A DNA stretch of 46,257 nucleotides from a bacterium (GTDB lineage Bacteria > Planctomycetota > Phycisphaerae > Phycisphaerales > UBA1924): contig JANSXG010000006.1 of NCBI GenBank assembly GCA_024743075.1, positions 1 to 46,257 on the forward strand. Reading direction: 5' to 3'. Shown piece after piece: positions 8,389-17,581 of this stretch; position 1 is the stretch's first letter; each line of letters opens with the position of its first letter. Both the position numbers and the translations under genes were made by a program. The notes beneath the pieces are model-generated. The model searched no databases, was not told the DNA's origin, and saw only the letters and a list, made by a program, of their open reading frames with translations.

Positions 8389-8976
8389 GTGCCCGTGCAG
8401 AGATCCTTGAGAAGTGGCGTGTCGCGAATCGGTGGTCGGGTCGCCGGGGCCGTCGCGATGCTGACCCTGGCGGTTGGACTCGGCGGCTGCTCGGCGTTTC
8501 AGGATTTCACCGAGTCCGGAACGGTGGTCGCGCCGATCGGGCACGGCCCGAAGGTGATGTTCCAGAACGCTTCGACGCGTCCGCTGGAAGTCCGGTACTG
8601 GGTCGGCAGGCGGGATCCGAACAAGACCCCGGGCGGCGTGGACGTGATGACGCCGGTGGCTTTCCAGATCGAGCCGGGCGAGCAGCGGATGCACGATGTC
8701 GGGCGGACATTCTGGCAGACCGCCAACACCGATGCCGTGGTCCGCGTGCAGGTGAACCTGATCGACGACGACGGCAACAAGGTCGAGGGCGTGGACCCGT
8801 GGTGGTTCGAGTTTGAGCGCCCCGCGCCGTATTCGATCCGGGCGGTGAATGCCTCGCGAACGCGCCAGAACCTCGATTTCGAGACCTGGGGCGAAGGCGA
8901 GCTGTTCATCGTTGGTCCGGAGGAGTGGATCCCCGGCCACAACGGGCTGTATCCGGACTACAGCGCCGGCGAGTAA
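8389..8976 (+). CDS. lipoprotein, hypothetical
   Basis: The protein has a signal peptide ending in a lipobox (VGLGGCSAF) and a mature domain of about 155 residues rich in beta strands and Trp (for example YWVGRRDPNK, WWFEFERPAPYS). I do not recognise the family. The GTG at 8389 is chosen because AGGAG lies 6 bases ahead. In-frame alternatives are ATG at 8371 and GTG at 8395. The gene stands between the small charged protein and nuoF in the same direction. Confidence 0.7.
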   Translation: MPVQRSLRSGVSRIGGRVAGAVAMLTLAVGLGGCSAFQDFTESGTVVAPIGHGPKVMFQNASTRPLEVRYWVGRRDPNKTPGGVDVMTPVAFQIEPGEQRMHDVGRTFWQTANTDAVVRVQVNLIDDDGNKVEGVDPWWFEFERPAPYSIRAVNASRTRQNLDFETWGEGELFIVGPEEWIPGHNGLYPDYSAGE

Positions 8977-9042
8977 CGGAAGCCGCGAGAGCGACATCAG
9001 GGAATCCCGCGAGGGCATCAGCTTCTGGGCGGCCCATCGGTG

Positions 9043-9071
9043 CTGAAAGACCGGCGAGTCTGACCTAGACT
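9043..9071 (+). promoter_or_regulatory. promoter for nuoF
   Basis: CTGAAA (9043-9048), a 17-base spacer and TAGACT (9066-9071) form a sigma70-like promoter with a predicted start near 9078 and a leader of about 68 bases. It resembles the nuoE promoter (GTGAAA-17-TAGGAT). Confidence 0.45.
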
Positions 9072-9145
9072 CTGTGCTGCGGGGCAGGAATCCGTGCGCG
9101 TGAGTCCCGCGCCGGTGACGCCTGGCGTGTCAGTCTGGAGCCAGC

Positions 9146-10537
<1,392 letters not shown>

Positions 10538-10642
10538 TCGCGCCAGCGCATCGACTCGGCGAAATGAATGTCGTCTGTTTGGAAGGTTTCACATGGCCTG
10601 CGCTTCGCTTAGACCATGCCACCCAAGTAGAACGGCTGCGCT

Positions 10643-11203
10643 TTGAGCGCTAATGCTCAGCAACCTCCCGGCGACTACGACGACCTGATGCGTGCCGCGA
10701 TCGATGCGGCGTGTGACGGTGCGGCGGACGGCGGGGTGCCGATCGGGTGTGTGCTGTTCACCGATGACGGGACCGCCGCGACGCTGGGGTACAACGAGAG
10801 CCACAAGCAGGGTGACAAGACGCTGCATGCGGAGATGGTGGCATTGCGCCGGCTGATCGAGCTGCCGAGCGATGAGCGACCCGACCCGGAGACGCTGACG
10901 CTGGTGACCACGCTGGAGCCGTGCGTGATGTGTATGGGCGCGGCGATCGAACTGGGGATCGGGCGTGTGATCTACGGGCTGGAAGCGCCGGGGAACGGGT
11001 TCGAGCAGCGGGTGGACCTCCGCTCGCCGAAGCGTGGCGGGCGCGCGGTGCCGGGCGGACCGGTGCGCTGGATGCCCGAGGTGATCGGCGGCGTGCTGCG
11101 CGCGGACTGCCGCGACCTGTGGGTGCGCTGGGTCGAGGCGCGCGAGGACGGGCCGGGCATCGGGTTCGCGAAGACGCTGCTCGAACAGACCGAGGGTGCG
11201 TGA
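10643..11203 (+). CDS. TadA/CMP-deaminase-family nucleoside deaminase
   Basis: This is a zinc-dependent deaminase of the cytidine/deoxycytidylate superfamily. The catalytic HAE motif (TLHAEMVAL) and the zinc-binding PCxxC motif (LEPCVMCMGA) are both present. The order and spacing fit TadA and guanine-deaminase relatives, so the substrate could be adenosine-34 of tRNA or a free base. The C-terminal region (PKRGGRAVPGG) differs from E. coli TadA, so I do not give a symbol. The start is a TTG at 10643. An ATG at 10688 would cut into the first helix that aligns with the family. Confidence 0.8.
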   Translation: MSANAQQPPGDYDDLMRAAIDAACDGAADGGVPIGCVLFTDDGTAATLGYNESHKQGDKTLHAEMVALRRLIELPSDERPDPETLTLVTTLEPCVMCMGAAIELGIGRVIYGLEAPGNGFEQRVDLRSPKRGGRAVPGGPVRWMPEVIGGVLRADCRDLWVRWVEAREDGPGIGFAKTLLEQTEGA

Positions 11204-11204
11204 C

Positions 11205-12059
11205 TCACACGCTGTAGATAGTCGGCTCGGCTGGGACAAGGGTTTCGGCGGGGCCGTAGTAACCCTCCAACTGAGAGTAGAGGTCGGGGTGGTGCTGGCG
11301 CATTTCGACCGGGCGATCGAAGTAGGTTTCGGTGGCGACAGCGAAAAATTCGGCGGGGTTGGTCGCGCCGTAGGCGGAGAGCAGGGTCGGCAGACCGAGC
11401 GCAGCGGCTCGACGCAGGCCGACGAACTCGCGCGACATGATGTTCGACCACGCCGCGTAAGCGCCGGGTCGGTCGAGTCTGGGTGCCCCGTTCACATCGC
11501 CGTTCTCGGCGTCGAGGGCGTGGGCGAACTCGTGGATGACCACGTTGTGGGCGTGGGCGGAGCGCCTGCGCCCCTCGAAGGAGACACCGGAGCGGTCGGC
11601 GCGCGGCACATCTTCCCACGAGAGGACGATGGTGCCGCCGGTCCCGGGGCCGTGCCAGGCTTCGCCGAGGCGGATCTGGTTGCCCTCGGTGACCACGCCG
11701 CCGGGGCCGATGGTGCTGACCGCGGCGCGGTAGCGGTTGGGGTAGACAATGACGGAGCGGACGCCGGAGAAGACGGCGTCTTTCGGGTCGGTGTAGCGGT
11801 TGAGGAGCAGGGTGACGGCGTGGGCGGCGATTGTGACGCGGACTTCGTCGGTCAGTTCGATGCCGACGCCTTCGAAGGATTTCTCGGCCAGGAAGATGCG
11901 TGTGAGATCGAGCAAGCGACGCTGCTGGCGAATCGGCAAGGCCGGGTACCGGTCGATGTTGCGTTCGATGATCGCCTCCCACTCGGTGGGGAAGGGTTTT
12001 TCGAGGAGGCGACGCCGGGAACGGGTACGCAGGCCGAAGAGGTTGAGGACTGGGAACAT
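11205..12059 (-). CDS. mtfA: MtfA-like zinc metallopeptidase
   Basis: The 284-aa protein matches the MtfA (DgsA anti-repressor) family, gluzincin-type zinc peptidases that in E. coli bind and titrate the repressor Mlc. The HExxH site is VVIHEFAHALD, with H176, E177 and H180, and the downstream EFFAVATETYFDRP is the third-ligand helix typical of the family. The N-terminal hydrophobic segment (FPVLNLFGL) and RxxxL-rich region are also as expected. The ATG at 12059 has GGAG about 11 bases ahead; a much longer frame upstream is only antisense to ybeY and cysS. Its stop is one base from the stop of the convergent deaminase gene. Confidence 0.85.
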   Translation of the reverse strand: MFPVLNLFGLRTRSRRRLLEKPFPTEWEAIIERNIDRYPALPIRQQRRLLDLTRIFLAEKSFEGVGIELTDEVRVTIAAHAVTLLLNRYTDPKDAVFSGVRSVIVYPNRYRAAVSTIGPGGVVTEGNQIRLGEAWHGPGTGGTIVLSWEDVPRADRSGVSFEGRRRSAHAHNVVIHEFAHALDAENGDVNGAPRLDRPGAYAAWSNIMSREFVGLRRAAALGLPTLLSAYGATNPAEFFAVATETYFDRPVEMRQHHPDLYSQLEGYYGPAETLVPAEPTIYSV

Positions 12060-12402
12060 GGCGTCGGGTCTCCGTTGGGATGCGAACGCGAGCGATGGAT
12101 CAGCGTCAGGGGGCGGGGGATTGTTCCGGTGCGGCGGCTGTCGAATCGGCAGCGACCAAGCAGATTGGCAGGGGCCGGGGAGAAGCGAACGGGTGCCCAA
12201 GGCCCCGATCGGGGGTTCCGGATTGACGGTGCAAGCGGCGGGCCAACCGTTGAATAGTCCGGATAACCGGGGTCTCAACGCGTGCCGAGGACGGTTGGGG
12301 CGATCGGACGGGAACGGGACCGATCGGGCTGGATTGTGCTTGGATCGGGGTCGAAACTGATCTACACTGCCACACCCGAATGAAGACAGGGCCGAACCAA
12401 CG
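12060..12402. other. divergent intergenic region mtfA/ybeY
   Basis: This 343-base region holds the regulatory sequences of mtfA and ybeY. I see no gene or RNA in it apart from the TTGGAT-17-TACACT promoter near its right end. Confidence 0.5.
12340..12368 (+). promoter_or_regulatory. sigma70-like promoter for ybeY
   Basis: TTGGAT (12340-12345), a 17-base spacer and TACACT (12363-12368) predict a start near 12375, giving a short leader before the ATG at 12403. The -35 hexamer and spacing are identical to those of the promoter at 4725. Confidence 0.55.
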
Positions 12403-13029
12403 ATGATGACCTGTGAGACCACCACGCAAGGGCGTGGCGAGCACGCGAGCGGCGAGGACGGTGCGTCCGGCGCTGACGATGCGGGCCCGAGTCGATCTTG
12501 TGTTTCGACGAGCGCCGAAGCCGGGGAGCCTCCCGATGCGGGGTCGAGCGCGCCCCGAATTGATGTTGAGCTGACCTTCGCGCCCGGCACGGAGTGGGTC
12601 ATCCAGCGGATGTACCATTCGCTGTGCGAGCGCCTGCTCGGAGAAGCCGCGCGCGGCGTCTGCGACGGCGGAACGGTCCGGGTGCGGATCGTCGGCGACG
12701 ATGAGATGGCGGGCGCGCACGAGCGGTTCTGTGGGGTGCCGGGCACGACGGATGTGATCACGTTCGACCTGGCGTCCGGTGAGTCGGCGGACGGGGCGGA
12801 GCTCGATGTGGACCTTCTGGTGTGTGTGGATGTCGCGCGGCGCGAAGCGCTGAAGCGGCGACACACGGTGGAAATCGAACTGGCCCTGTACACGCTGCAC
12901 GGTGTGCTGCACGCGCTGGGGTACGACGACCGCGATGAGGCGTCGTATGAGCGGATGCACGCGCGCGAGGACGAGGTGTTCCGCGCGCTGGGTCTGGAAG
13001 ACGCCTTCGGGCGCGGGGAGAGCGAGTGA
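12403..13029 (+). CDS. ybeY: endoribonuclease YbeY-like protein (rRNA maturation)
   Basis: YbeY is a zinc-dependent endoribonuclease involved in 16S rRNA 3' maturation and ribosome quality control. The core is clear: FCGVPGTTDVITFD, then the active-site segment HGVLHALGYDDRDE. Two zinc ligands, H166 and H170, are present. The third ligand, normally His (HxxxHxxGYDH), is Asp176 here. The protein has an extra low-complexity N-terminus of about 50 residues before the domain; a later start is possible but no better ribosome-binding site is seen. The stop overlaps the start of the CBS transporter by 4 bases. Confidence 0.9.
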   Translation: MMTCETTTQGRGEHASGEDGASGADDAGPSRSCVSTSAEAGEPPDAGSSAPRIDVELTFAPGTEWVIQRMYHSLCERLLGEAARGVCDGGTVRVRIVGDDEMAGAHERFCGVPGTTDVITFDLASGESADGAELDVDLLVCVDVARREALKRRHTVEIELALYTLHGVLHALGYDDRDEASYERMHAREDEVFRALGLEDAFGRGESE

Positions 13030-14417
13030 CGGGGGCGTATATATCGCTGTTGATCTGTCTCGGGCTGAGCGTCGTGCTCTCGACGCTGGTGTTCGCGGTG
13101 CGGGATTTCTCGCTGCGCAAGCTGACGGAGATCGCCGAGGAGCGAGGCGGCCTGGAGCGCGTCCAGCCGATCATCGATGAGGACGACGCGCACGCACGAG
13201 CACTGAGCTTCGCTCGCCTGCTGGTGAACATCGGCGTGATGATCAGCGTGGTTCTGCTGGTCGGACCGCTGTCGAGTGTGTCGCCGGAGGGCGTGCAGTC
13301 GGTGGAGTGGGCTTCGGTCGCCTTTGCGCTGGGGTTGTCGGCTGTCCTGCTGTTCGCGTTCTCGACTCTGCTCCCGTTGAGTCTGGCGGCGAACGCGGGT
13401 GAGCGGGTGCTGTACAGCGCGGCGCCGATCGTCCGGCTCCTGCACATGACGCTGCTTCCGGTCTCGAAGATGCACTTCGTCGAGACGGCCGTGAAGCGTC
13501 TGGCCGGCGAGCAGTCGAGCGAGCGTGAGATCCTCGAGGACGAGTTGCTTTCGGCGGTGAGCGAGGGCGAGCGGTCGGGTCAACTCGGCGCGTCGGAGCG
13601 CGACATGATCGAATCGGTCATGGAGATGACCAGCAAGACCGTGGAAGAGATCATGACGCCCCGGACCGAGGTCGAGGGCTTCGAGTACACCGACGACATC
13701 GAGTTCATCAAAGGGTTCATCACCACGGCCGGGCACAGCCGCATCCCGGTGTACGAGGGCGATCTCGATCACATCGTGGGCGTCTTGTACGCGAAGGATC
13801 TCATCGATCTGGTCGGGCACCCGGTGGACTCGTTCGAGCTGCGTCCGATCCTTCGCCAGGCGCAGTTCGTGCCCGAAAGCAAGCCGGTCAACGAATTGAT
13901 GATCCAGCTCCAGCAGGCGAAGGTGCACCTGGCGATCGTGATCGACGAGTATGGCGGGACGGCCGGGCTTGTGACCTTCGAGGACATCCTCGAGGAGATC
14001 GTCGGCGACATCCAGGACGAGTACGAGCCCGAGCACGAGCGCGAGCCGGAGATCTCGGTCGATGCGGAGGCGAAGGTGGCGCTGGTCGATGCGCGTCTGT
14101 ACATCGATGATGCCAACGATGCGCTCAAGGCAATGAGCGTCACGCTCGCCGAGAGCGAAGAGTACGACACGGTCGGCGGCTGGGTGCTGAGCGAACTCGG
14201 GCATATCCCGGTGGTGGACGAGGTGTTCGAGGCGCCGGGCGTTCGGGTCACCGTGCTGGAGGCCGAGCCGACTCGGGTGCACCGGCTGAGGATGGAAGCG
14301 ATCGAGGTCGACGAGAACGGTGAGCCGGTGGAAGCGTCGGGTGACGCGCCCGCGACGGACGAATCGGCTCCGGATCCCGCCGCGGAAGCCGATTCGCCGG
14401 TGCGTGATGCGGTGTGA
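13026..14417 (+). CDS. CNNM/HlyC-CorC-family membrane protein with CBS pair
   Basis: The GTG start overlaps the ybeY stop by 4 bases. The N-terminal third is a CNNM transmembrane domain (helices near 3-22, 60-80, 92-122). A CBS pair follows (IMTPRTEVEGFEY...SRIPVYEGDLDHIVGVLYAKDL and a second repeat ending VIDEYGGTAGLVTFEDILEEIVGDI). The C-terminal CorC/HlyC transporter-associated domain ends with an acidic, disordered tail. Family members are involved in Mg2+/Co2+ transport or efflux. A ybeY plus CBS-protein pair is a common bacterial arrangement. Confidence 0.9.
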   Translation: MTGAYISLLICLGLSVVLSTLVFAVRDFSLRKLTEIAEERGGLERVQPIIDEDDAHARALSFARLLVNIGVMISVVLLVGPLSSVSPEGVQSVEWASVAFALGLSAVLLFAFSTLLPLSLAANAGERVLYSAAPIVRLLHMTLLPVSKMHFVETAVKRLAGEQSSEREILEDELLSAVSEGERSGQLGASERDMIESVMEMTSKTVEEIMTPRTEVEGFEYTDDIEFIKGFITTAGHSRIPVYEGDLDHIVGVLYAKDLIDLVGHPVDSFELRPILRQAQFVPESKPVNELMIQLQQAKVHLAIVIDEYGGTAGLVTFEDILEEIVGDIQDEYEPEHEREPEISVDAEAKVALVDARLYIDDANDALKAMSVTLAESEEYDTVGGWVLSELGHIPVVDEVFEAPGVRVTVLEAEPTRVHRLRMEAIEVDENGEPVEASGDAPATDESAPDPAAEADSPVRDAV

Positions 14418-14432
14418 ACAATCGGCGAGTCG

Positions 14433-14462
14433 CCGGAGCCGGTGCTGCACCGGAGCCGGCTC
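14433..14462. repeat. palindrome and direct repeat upstream of cysS
   Basis: A perfect palindrome CCGGTGC-T-GCACCGG (14439-14453) lies inside a direct repeat of CCGGAGCCGG (14433-14442 and 14450-14459). Its centre is about 35 bases before the cysS start codon, where the -35 contact of a leaderless promoter would be. It could be a regulator-binding site or a hairpin ending the upstream mRNA. There is no T-run after it. Confidence 0.5.
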
Positions 14463-14467
14463 TGATC

Positions 14468-14473
14468 TACCCT
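14468..14473 (+). promoter_or_regulatory. -10 element of cysS (leaderless)
   Basis: TACCCT ends 7 bases before the ATG at 14481, and no Shine-Dalgarno sequence is present. This predicts transcription starting at or within one base of the start codon. Confidence 0.45.
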
Positions 14474-14480
14474 TCGCACT

Positions 14481-16097
14481 ATGCCTCTGACGCTGAACAA
14501 CACGCTGAGCAGACGTGAGCAGATGTTCGCGCCGATCGAACCGGGTGTGGTCCGTTTTTACACCTGCGGGCCGACGGTGTACGACTTTGCGCACATCGGG
14601 AACTTCCGGAGCTTCCTGGCGGCGGATCTGCTGCGACGCTGGCTGGAATCGCCGCTGTGCGAGCGGGTCGACAGCGACGGCAAGCCCGAGGGCCACGCGT
14701 TCGGCGAGGGCGGCTACGACGTGGCGCATGTGATGAACATCACCGACGTCGGGCACATGACCAACGACGACGACGCAGACGGCGGCGGTGAGGACAAAAT
14801 GGAGCAGGCCCGCCAGCGTCTGCTCCAGGACAAGAAATCCGGAAAGCTGCCGGACGGCGCGACCGGCGCGCAGGGCTCAACGCTTGATCCGGACAATCCG
14901 CGCGATATCGCGGCGTTCTATGCGGACGCGTTCCTCGAAGACGCGAAGAAGCTCGGCTTGAAAGTCGCGATCGAGGCCGAGAGTGATCCGAGCCTGATGC
15001 CGCGACCGACGAGGATCATCCCGCAGATGCTGGCGATGATCTGTGAACTGCTTAAACGCGGGCACGCGTACATCGCGAGCGATGGCGTGTGCTACTTCGA
15101 CACGCAATCTTTCCCTGAGTACGGCAACCTGAGCGGGAACACGCTCGACGCGATCCGGTCCGGGGCGGGCGGGCGCGTGAGCGACGAGGCGCAGGCGGTG
15201 AAAAAGCACCCGGCGGACTTCATGCTCTGGAAGCCGGACCGGCGTCACATCATGCGCTGGGATCCGACGCGGGAACTCGCGGGCGACGAGAGGTCGCTGG
15301 AGGTGCTCAAGAAGCATCCGCTCGGCGAGGGGTACCCGGGCTGGCACATCGAGTGCTCGGCGATGGCACGCGAGCGTCTCGGCGAGCGGATCGATATCCA
15401 CTCCGGCGGCGAGGACAACATCTTCCCTCACCACGAATGCGAGATCGCCCAGAGTCGTTGCGCGACGGGCGAGCCGAGTTTCTCGAACTTCTGGTTCCAC
15501 CCGCGCTTCCTGCAGGTGGAGGGCGAGAAGATGTCCAAGAGCAAGGGCAATTTCTTTACCGCTCGAGACCTGTTCGCGAAGGGTTTCAGCCCGGCGGCTG
15601 TGCGGCTGTCGCTGATCAACACGCACTACCGGACGAACGCGAACTTTACCCAGCAGGACCTGAAAGATGCGCAGCGTCGCATCGAGCGATGGAGCGCGTT
15701 CGTTGAAGCGGGCGATGCCAGTCCGGAGACCGGCGAGCGGAGCCGCGCGGTGGCGGAGCGCTTTGCGATGGAGCTGAACGGCGATCTGAACATCGCCGGT
15801 GCGCTCGGGGTGATCAACGGATGGGTTCGCGACACGGACGCGCCGACAAGGGCTGACGCGGATCTGATGCGCGAATTCGATCGCGTGCTCGGCGTGCTGG
15901 AACTGGATCGCGGTGGTGACGCCAGCGCAGGCGAGGACGATGCCGAGATCGACGCGCTGGTCGCGGCGCGCACGCAGGCGAAGAAGGACAAGAACTGGGC
16001 CGAGGCGGATCGCATCCGCGATGAGCTGACGGATCGCGGGGTCGAGGTGACCGACACGCCGGACGGGCCGGTTTGGAAGCGGACGGTGTCGCTGTGA
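14481..16097 (+). CDS. cysS: cysteine--tRNA ligase
   Basis: This class I aminoacyl-tRNA synthetase charges tRNA-Cys. The HIGH motif is HIGN (38-41) and the KMSKS loop is K350-S354. Zinc ligands are visible as C29 ([10 protein letters not shown]), the Cys in WHIECSAM, and the His/Glu of [10 protein letters not shown]. At 538 aa it is longer than the 461-aa E. coli enzyme, mainly because of an acidic insertion after [13 protein letters not shown] (about residues 90-135); this belongs to a known CysRS subtype. It is followed directly by tmk, whose GTG start overlaps the stop. Confidence 0.96.
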   Translation: MPLTLNNTLSRREQMFAPIEPGVVRFYTCGPTVYDFAHIGNFRSFLAADLLRRWLESPLCERVDSDGKPEGHAFGEGGYDVAHVMNITDVGHMTNDDDADGGGEDKMEQARQRLLQDKKSGKLPDGATGAQGSTLDPDNPRDIAAFYADAFLEDAKKLGLKVAIEAESDPSLMPRPTRIIPQMLAMICELLKRGHAYIASDGVCYFDTQSFPEYGNLSGNTLDAIRSGAGGRVSDEAQAVKKHPADFMLWKPDRRHIMRWDPTRELAGDERSLEVLKKHPLGEGYPGWHIECSAMARERLGERIDIHSGGEDNIFPHHECEIAQSRCATGEPSFSNFWFHPRFLQVEGEKMSKSKGNFFTARDLFAKGFSPAAVRLSLINTHYRTNANFTQQDLKDAQRRIERWSAFVEAGDASPETGERSRAVAERFAMELNGDLNIAGALGVINGWVRDTDAPTRADADLMREFDRVLGVLELDRGGDASAGEDDAEIDALVAARTQAKKDKNWAEADRIRDELTDRGVEVTDTPDGPVWKRTVSL

Positions 16098-16816
16098 GCG
16101 GCGGGCTGTTCCAGCAGGGCTCCGGGTCGATGCAGTCGGTGCTGAACGCGTTCAGGCAGTCGGCGTCGTGGCTGCCTTCGTTGGCCGGAAAATTCGTGGT
16201 GTTCGACGGTCCGGATGGGTCCGGCAAGTCGACGCAGTTCCGCCGGATCGGCGAACTCGCCCGGCGCGCGGGGCTCGCGGTGTGCGAGGTGCGCGATCCC
16301 GGCGGCACCGCCATCAGCGAGCGCATCCGTGAGGTGCTGCTCGATCCGGCCTTGCCCGAGATGGGCGTGCGCTGCGAACTGATGATGTACATGGCCAGCC
16401 GCGCTCAACTGGTGAGCGAGAAGATCGAGCCGGCACTCGAACGGGGCGAGTTAGTGCTGGCCGACCGGTACGTGTCGTCCACGCTGGCGTATCAGGGCAC
16501 GGCGGGCGGGATCAGCAAGGAAGAGATTATTTCGGTTGCTCGCGCCGCCTGCGGCAGGCACTGGCCGCCGAACCTGACGGTGGTGTTCGACGTGGACCAG
16601 GCGACGGCGGCGACGCGCCTGAACCCGCTGCTTGACCGGATGGAGCAGAAGGGCGAGGCGTTCCACAAGCGGGTCCGCGCGGGGTATCTCGAGCAGGCGC
16701 GTGAGATGAGCGACAGGTACGCGGTGATCGACGCGACGCGCAATCAGGACGAGGTGACGCGAGCAACGCTTGATGCGATCCGCGCCAAACTGGTCGGAAC
16801 CGAGGCCCGCGCGTGA
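16094..16816 (+). CDS. tmk: thymidylate kinase
   Basis: The enzyme phosphorylates dTMP to dTDP. The P-loop GPDGSGKS is at 39-46, the DRY motif region (ADRYVSSTLAYQG) and the LID region (DRMEQKGEAFHKRVRAGY) are intact. The GTG at 16094 overlaps the cysS stop in the GTGA arrangement used by several pairs here. An ATG at 16130 would shorten the N-terminus by 12 residues and still leave a full enzyme. The roughly 30 residues before the first strand are unusual for Tmk, so the later start is a real alternative. Confidence 0.93.
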   Translation: MSGGLFQQGSGSMQSVLNAFRQSASWLPSLAGKFVVFDGPDGSGKSTQFRRIGELARRAGLAVCEVRDPGGTAISERIREVLLDPALPEMGVRCELMMYMASRAQLVSEKIEPALERGELVLADRYVSSTLAYQGTAGGISKEEIISVARAACGRHWPPNLTVVFDVDQATAATRLNPLLDRMEQKGEAFHKRVRAGYLEQAREMSDRYAVIDATRNQDEVTRATLDAIRAKLVGTEARA

Positions 16817-17061
16817 GTCTGCTGAGCGAACGGCTGACCGCCGCGCTGCGTCCCATCGAGGGCGGCGTAGTGGACGACGGCGACACGGTCGTCGTGCAGG
16901 TGGACTTCGTGGACCGACGGTATCGGGACGCGATCAAGGCCGGGGCGGAGCCGCTGGAAGCACCCAGAGACGAGTGCGGGATGGGCGTGTGGCGCCGCGT
17001 GGCACGCCTGCATGACAAGGCGACGGATCGACCGGTGACGATCTGGTCGAGTCGAGGCTGA
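16813..17061 (+). CDS. small hypothetical protein (82 aa)
   Basis: The GTG start overlaps the tmk stop by 4 bases, which argues for translational coupling. The protein is a compact alpha/beta sequence (LTAALRPIEGGVVDDGDTVVV then VDFVDRRYRDAI). No family is recognised and no catalytic motif is seen. A weak GC-rich inverted repeat with CGGCCG arms (about 17064-17086) follows the stop and could attenuate read-through. Confidence 0.6.
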   Translation: MSLLSERLTAALRPIEGGVVDDGDTVVVQVDFVDRRYRDAIKAGAEPLEAPRDECGMGVWRRVARLHDKATDRPVTIWSSRG

Positions 17062-17124
17062 TCGGCCGCCCGATAACGCCCGGCCGCTCTTGGCTTGACT
17101 CGCGAACGGACCGATACGCTCTGC

Positions 17125-17571
17125 ATGGGTCTTATCCGTTCCATCCGCAAGCGCCTCGTGATCGGCGGTGCGTGCGTTCTCGCCGGAGCGGGCACGGTCG
17201 GTGTTGGGTCGTGCAACGAGATCCGTATCGAGATGAACGCGAAGCACGCGACCAAATGGACCGAGGTTCGGACCGGATCAGGGCCCGAGGCGAAGCCCGG
17301 CATGCAGGTGCGCGTGGTGTACTGGCTCGCGCTGCCCGACGGCACCCGCGTGGTCGATCTGTACGCCAAGGATAAGACGCACCCGTTCCGCGTCGGTGAC
17401 GGCACGGTGATCGCCGGGCTCGACGAGGCGGTGCGTGGGATGCGTCAGGGAGGCATCAGGGATGTCACGCTGCCCCCGATCGCACACTACGGGAGCGCGG
17501 GCTACGGCGGCGTCATCCCGAAAGACACGACGCTGACGATGCGCGTGGAGATGCTCGACATCCGTTACTGA
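17125..17571 (+). CDS. FKBP-type peptidyl-prolyl cis-trans isomerase, probable lipoprotein
   Basis: The 148-aa protein has a basic N-terminus, a hydrophobic run and a possible lipobox (VGVGSC, Cys30), so it is likely exported and lipid-anchored. The FKBP fold is shown by VRVVYWLALPDGTRVVD, VIAGLDEAVRGMRQGGIRDVTLPP, HYGSAGYGG and the final IPKDTTLTMRVEMLDI. The active-site strands are shorter than in human FKBP12 but the family call is firm. ATG 17125 is preferred over an upstream in-frame TTG at 17095. A TACGCT hexamer lies just ahead of it. It converges on the NPCBM-like gene with a 10-base gap. Confidence 0.88.
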   Translation: MGLIRSIRKRLVIGGACVLAGAGTVGVGSCNEIRIEMNAKHATKWTEVRTGSGPEAKPGMQVRVVYWLALPDGTRVVDLYAKDKTHPFRVGDGTVIAGLDEAVRGMRQGGIRDVTLPPIAHYGSAGYGGVIPKDTTLTMRVEMLDIRY

Positions 17572-17581
17572 AGGATGCCGC

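Noticed and set aside
12060-14756. Long upstream part of the minus-strand frame that contains mtfA
   Set aside because: It runs antisense through ybeY, the CBS transporter and the start of cysS, is rich in Arg/His/Ser and has no domain. mtfA itself starts at 12059 with a suitable ribosome-binding site.
17064-17086. CGGCCG...CGGCCG inverted repeat as a terminator after the 82-aa gene
   Set aside because: The central part does not pair and the T-run is poor, so it is only a weak candidate.
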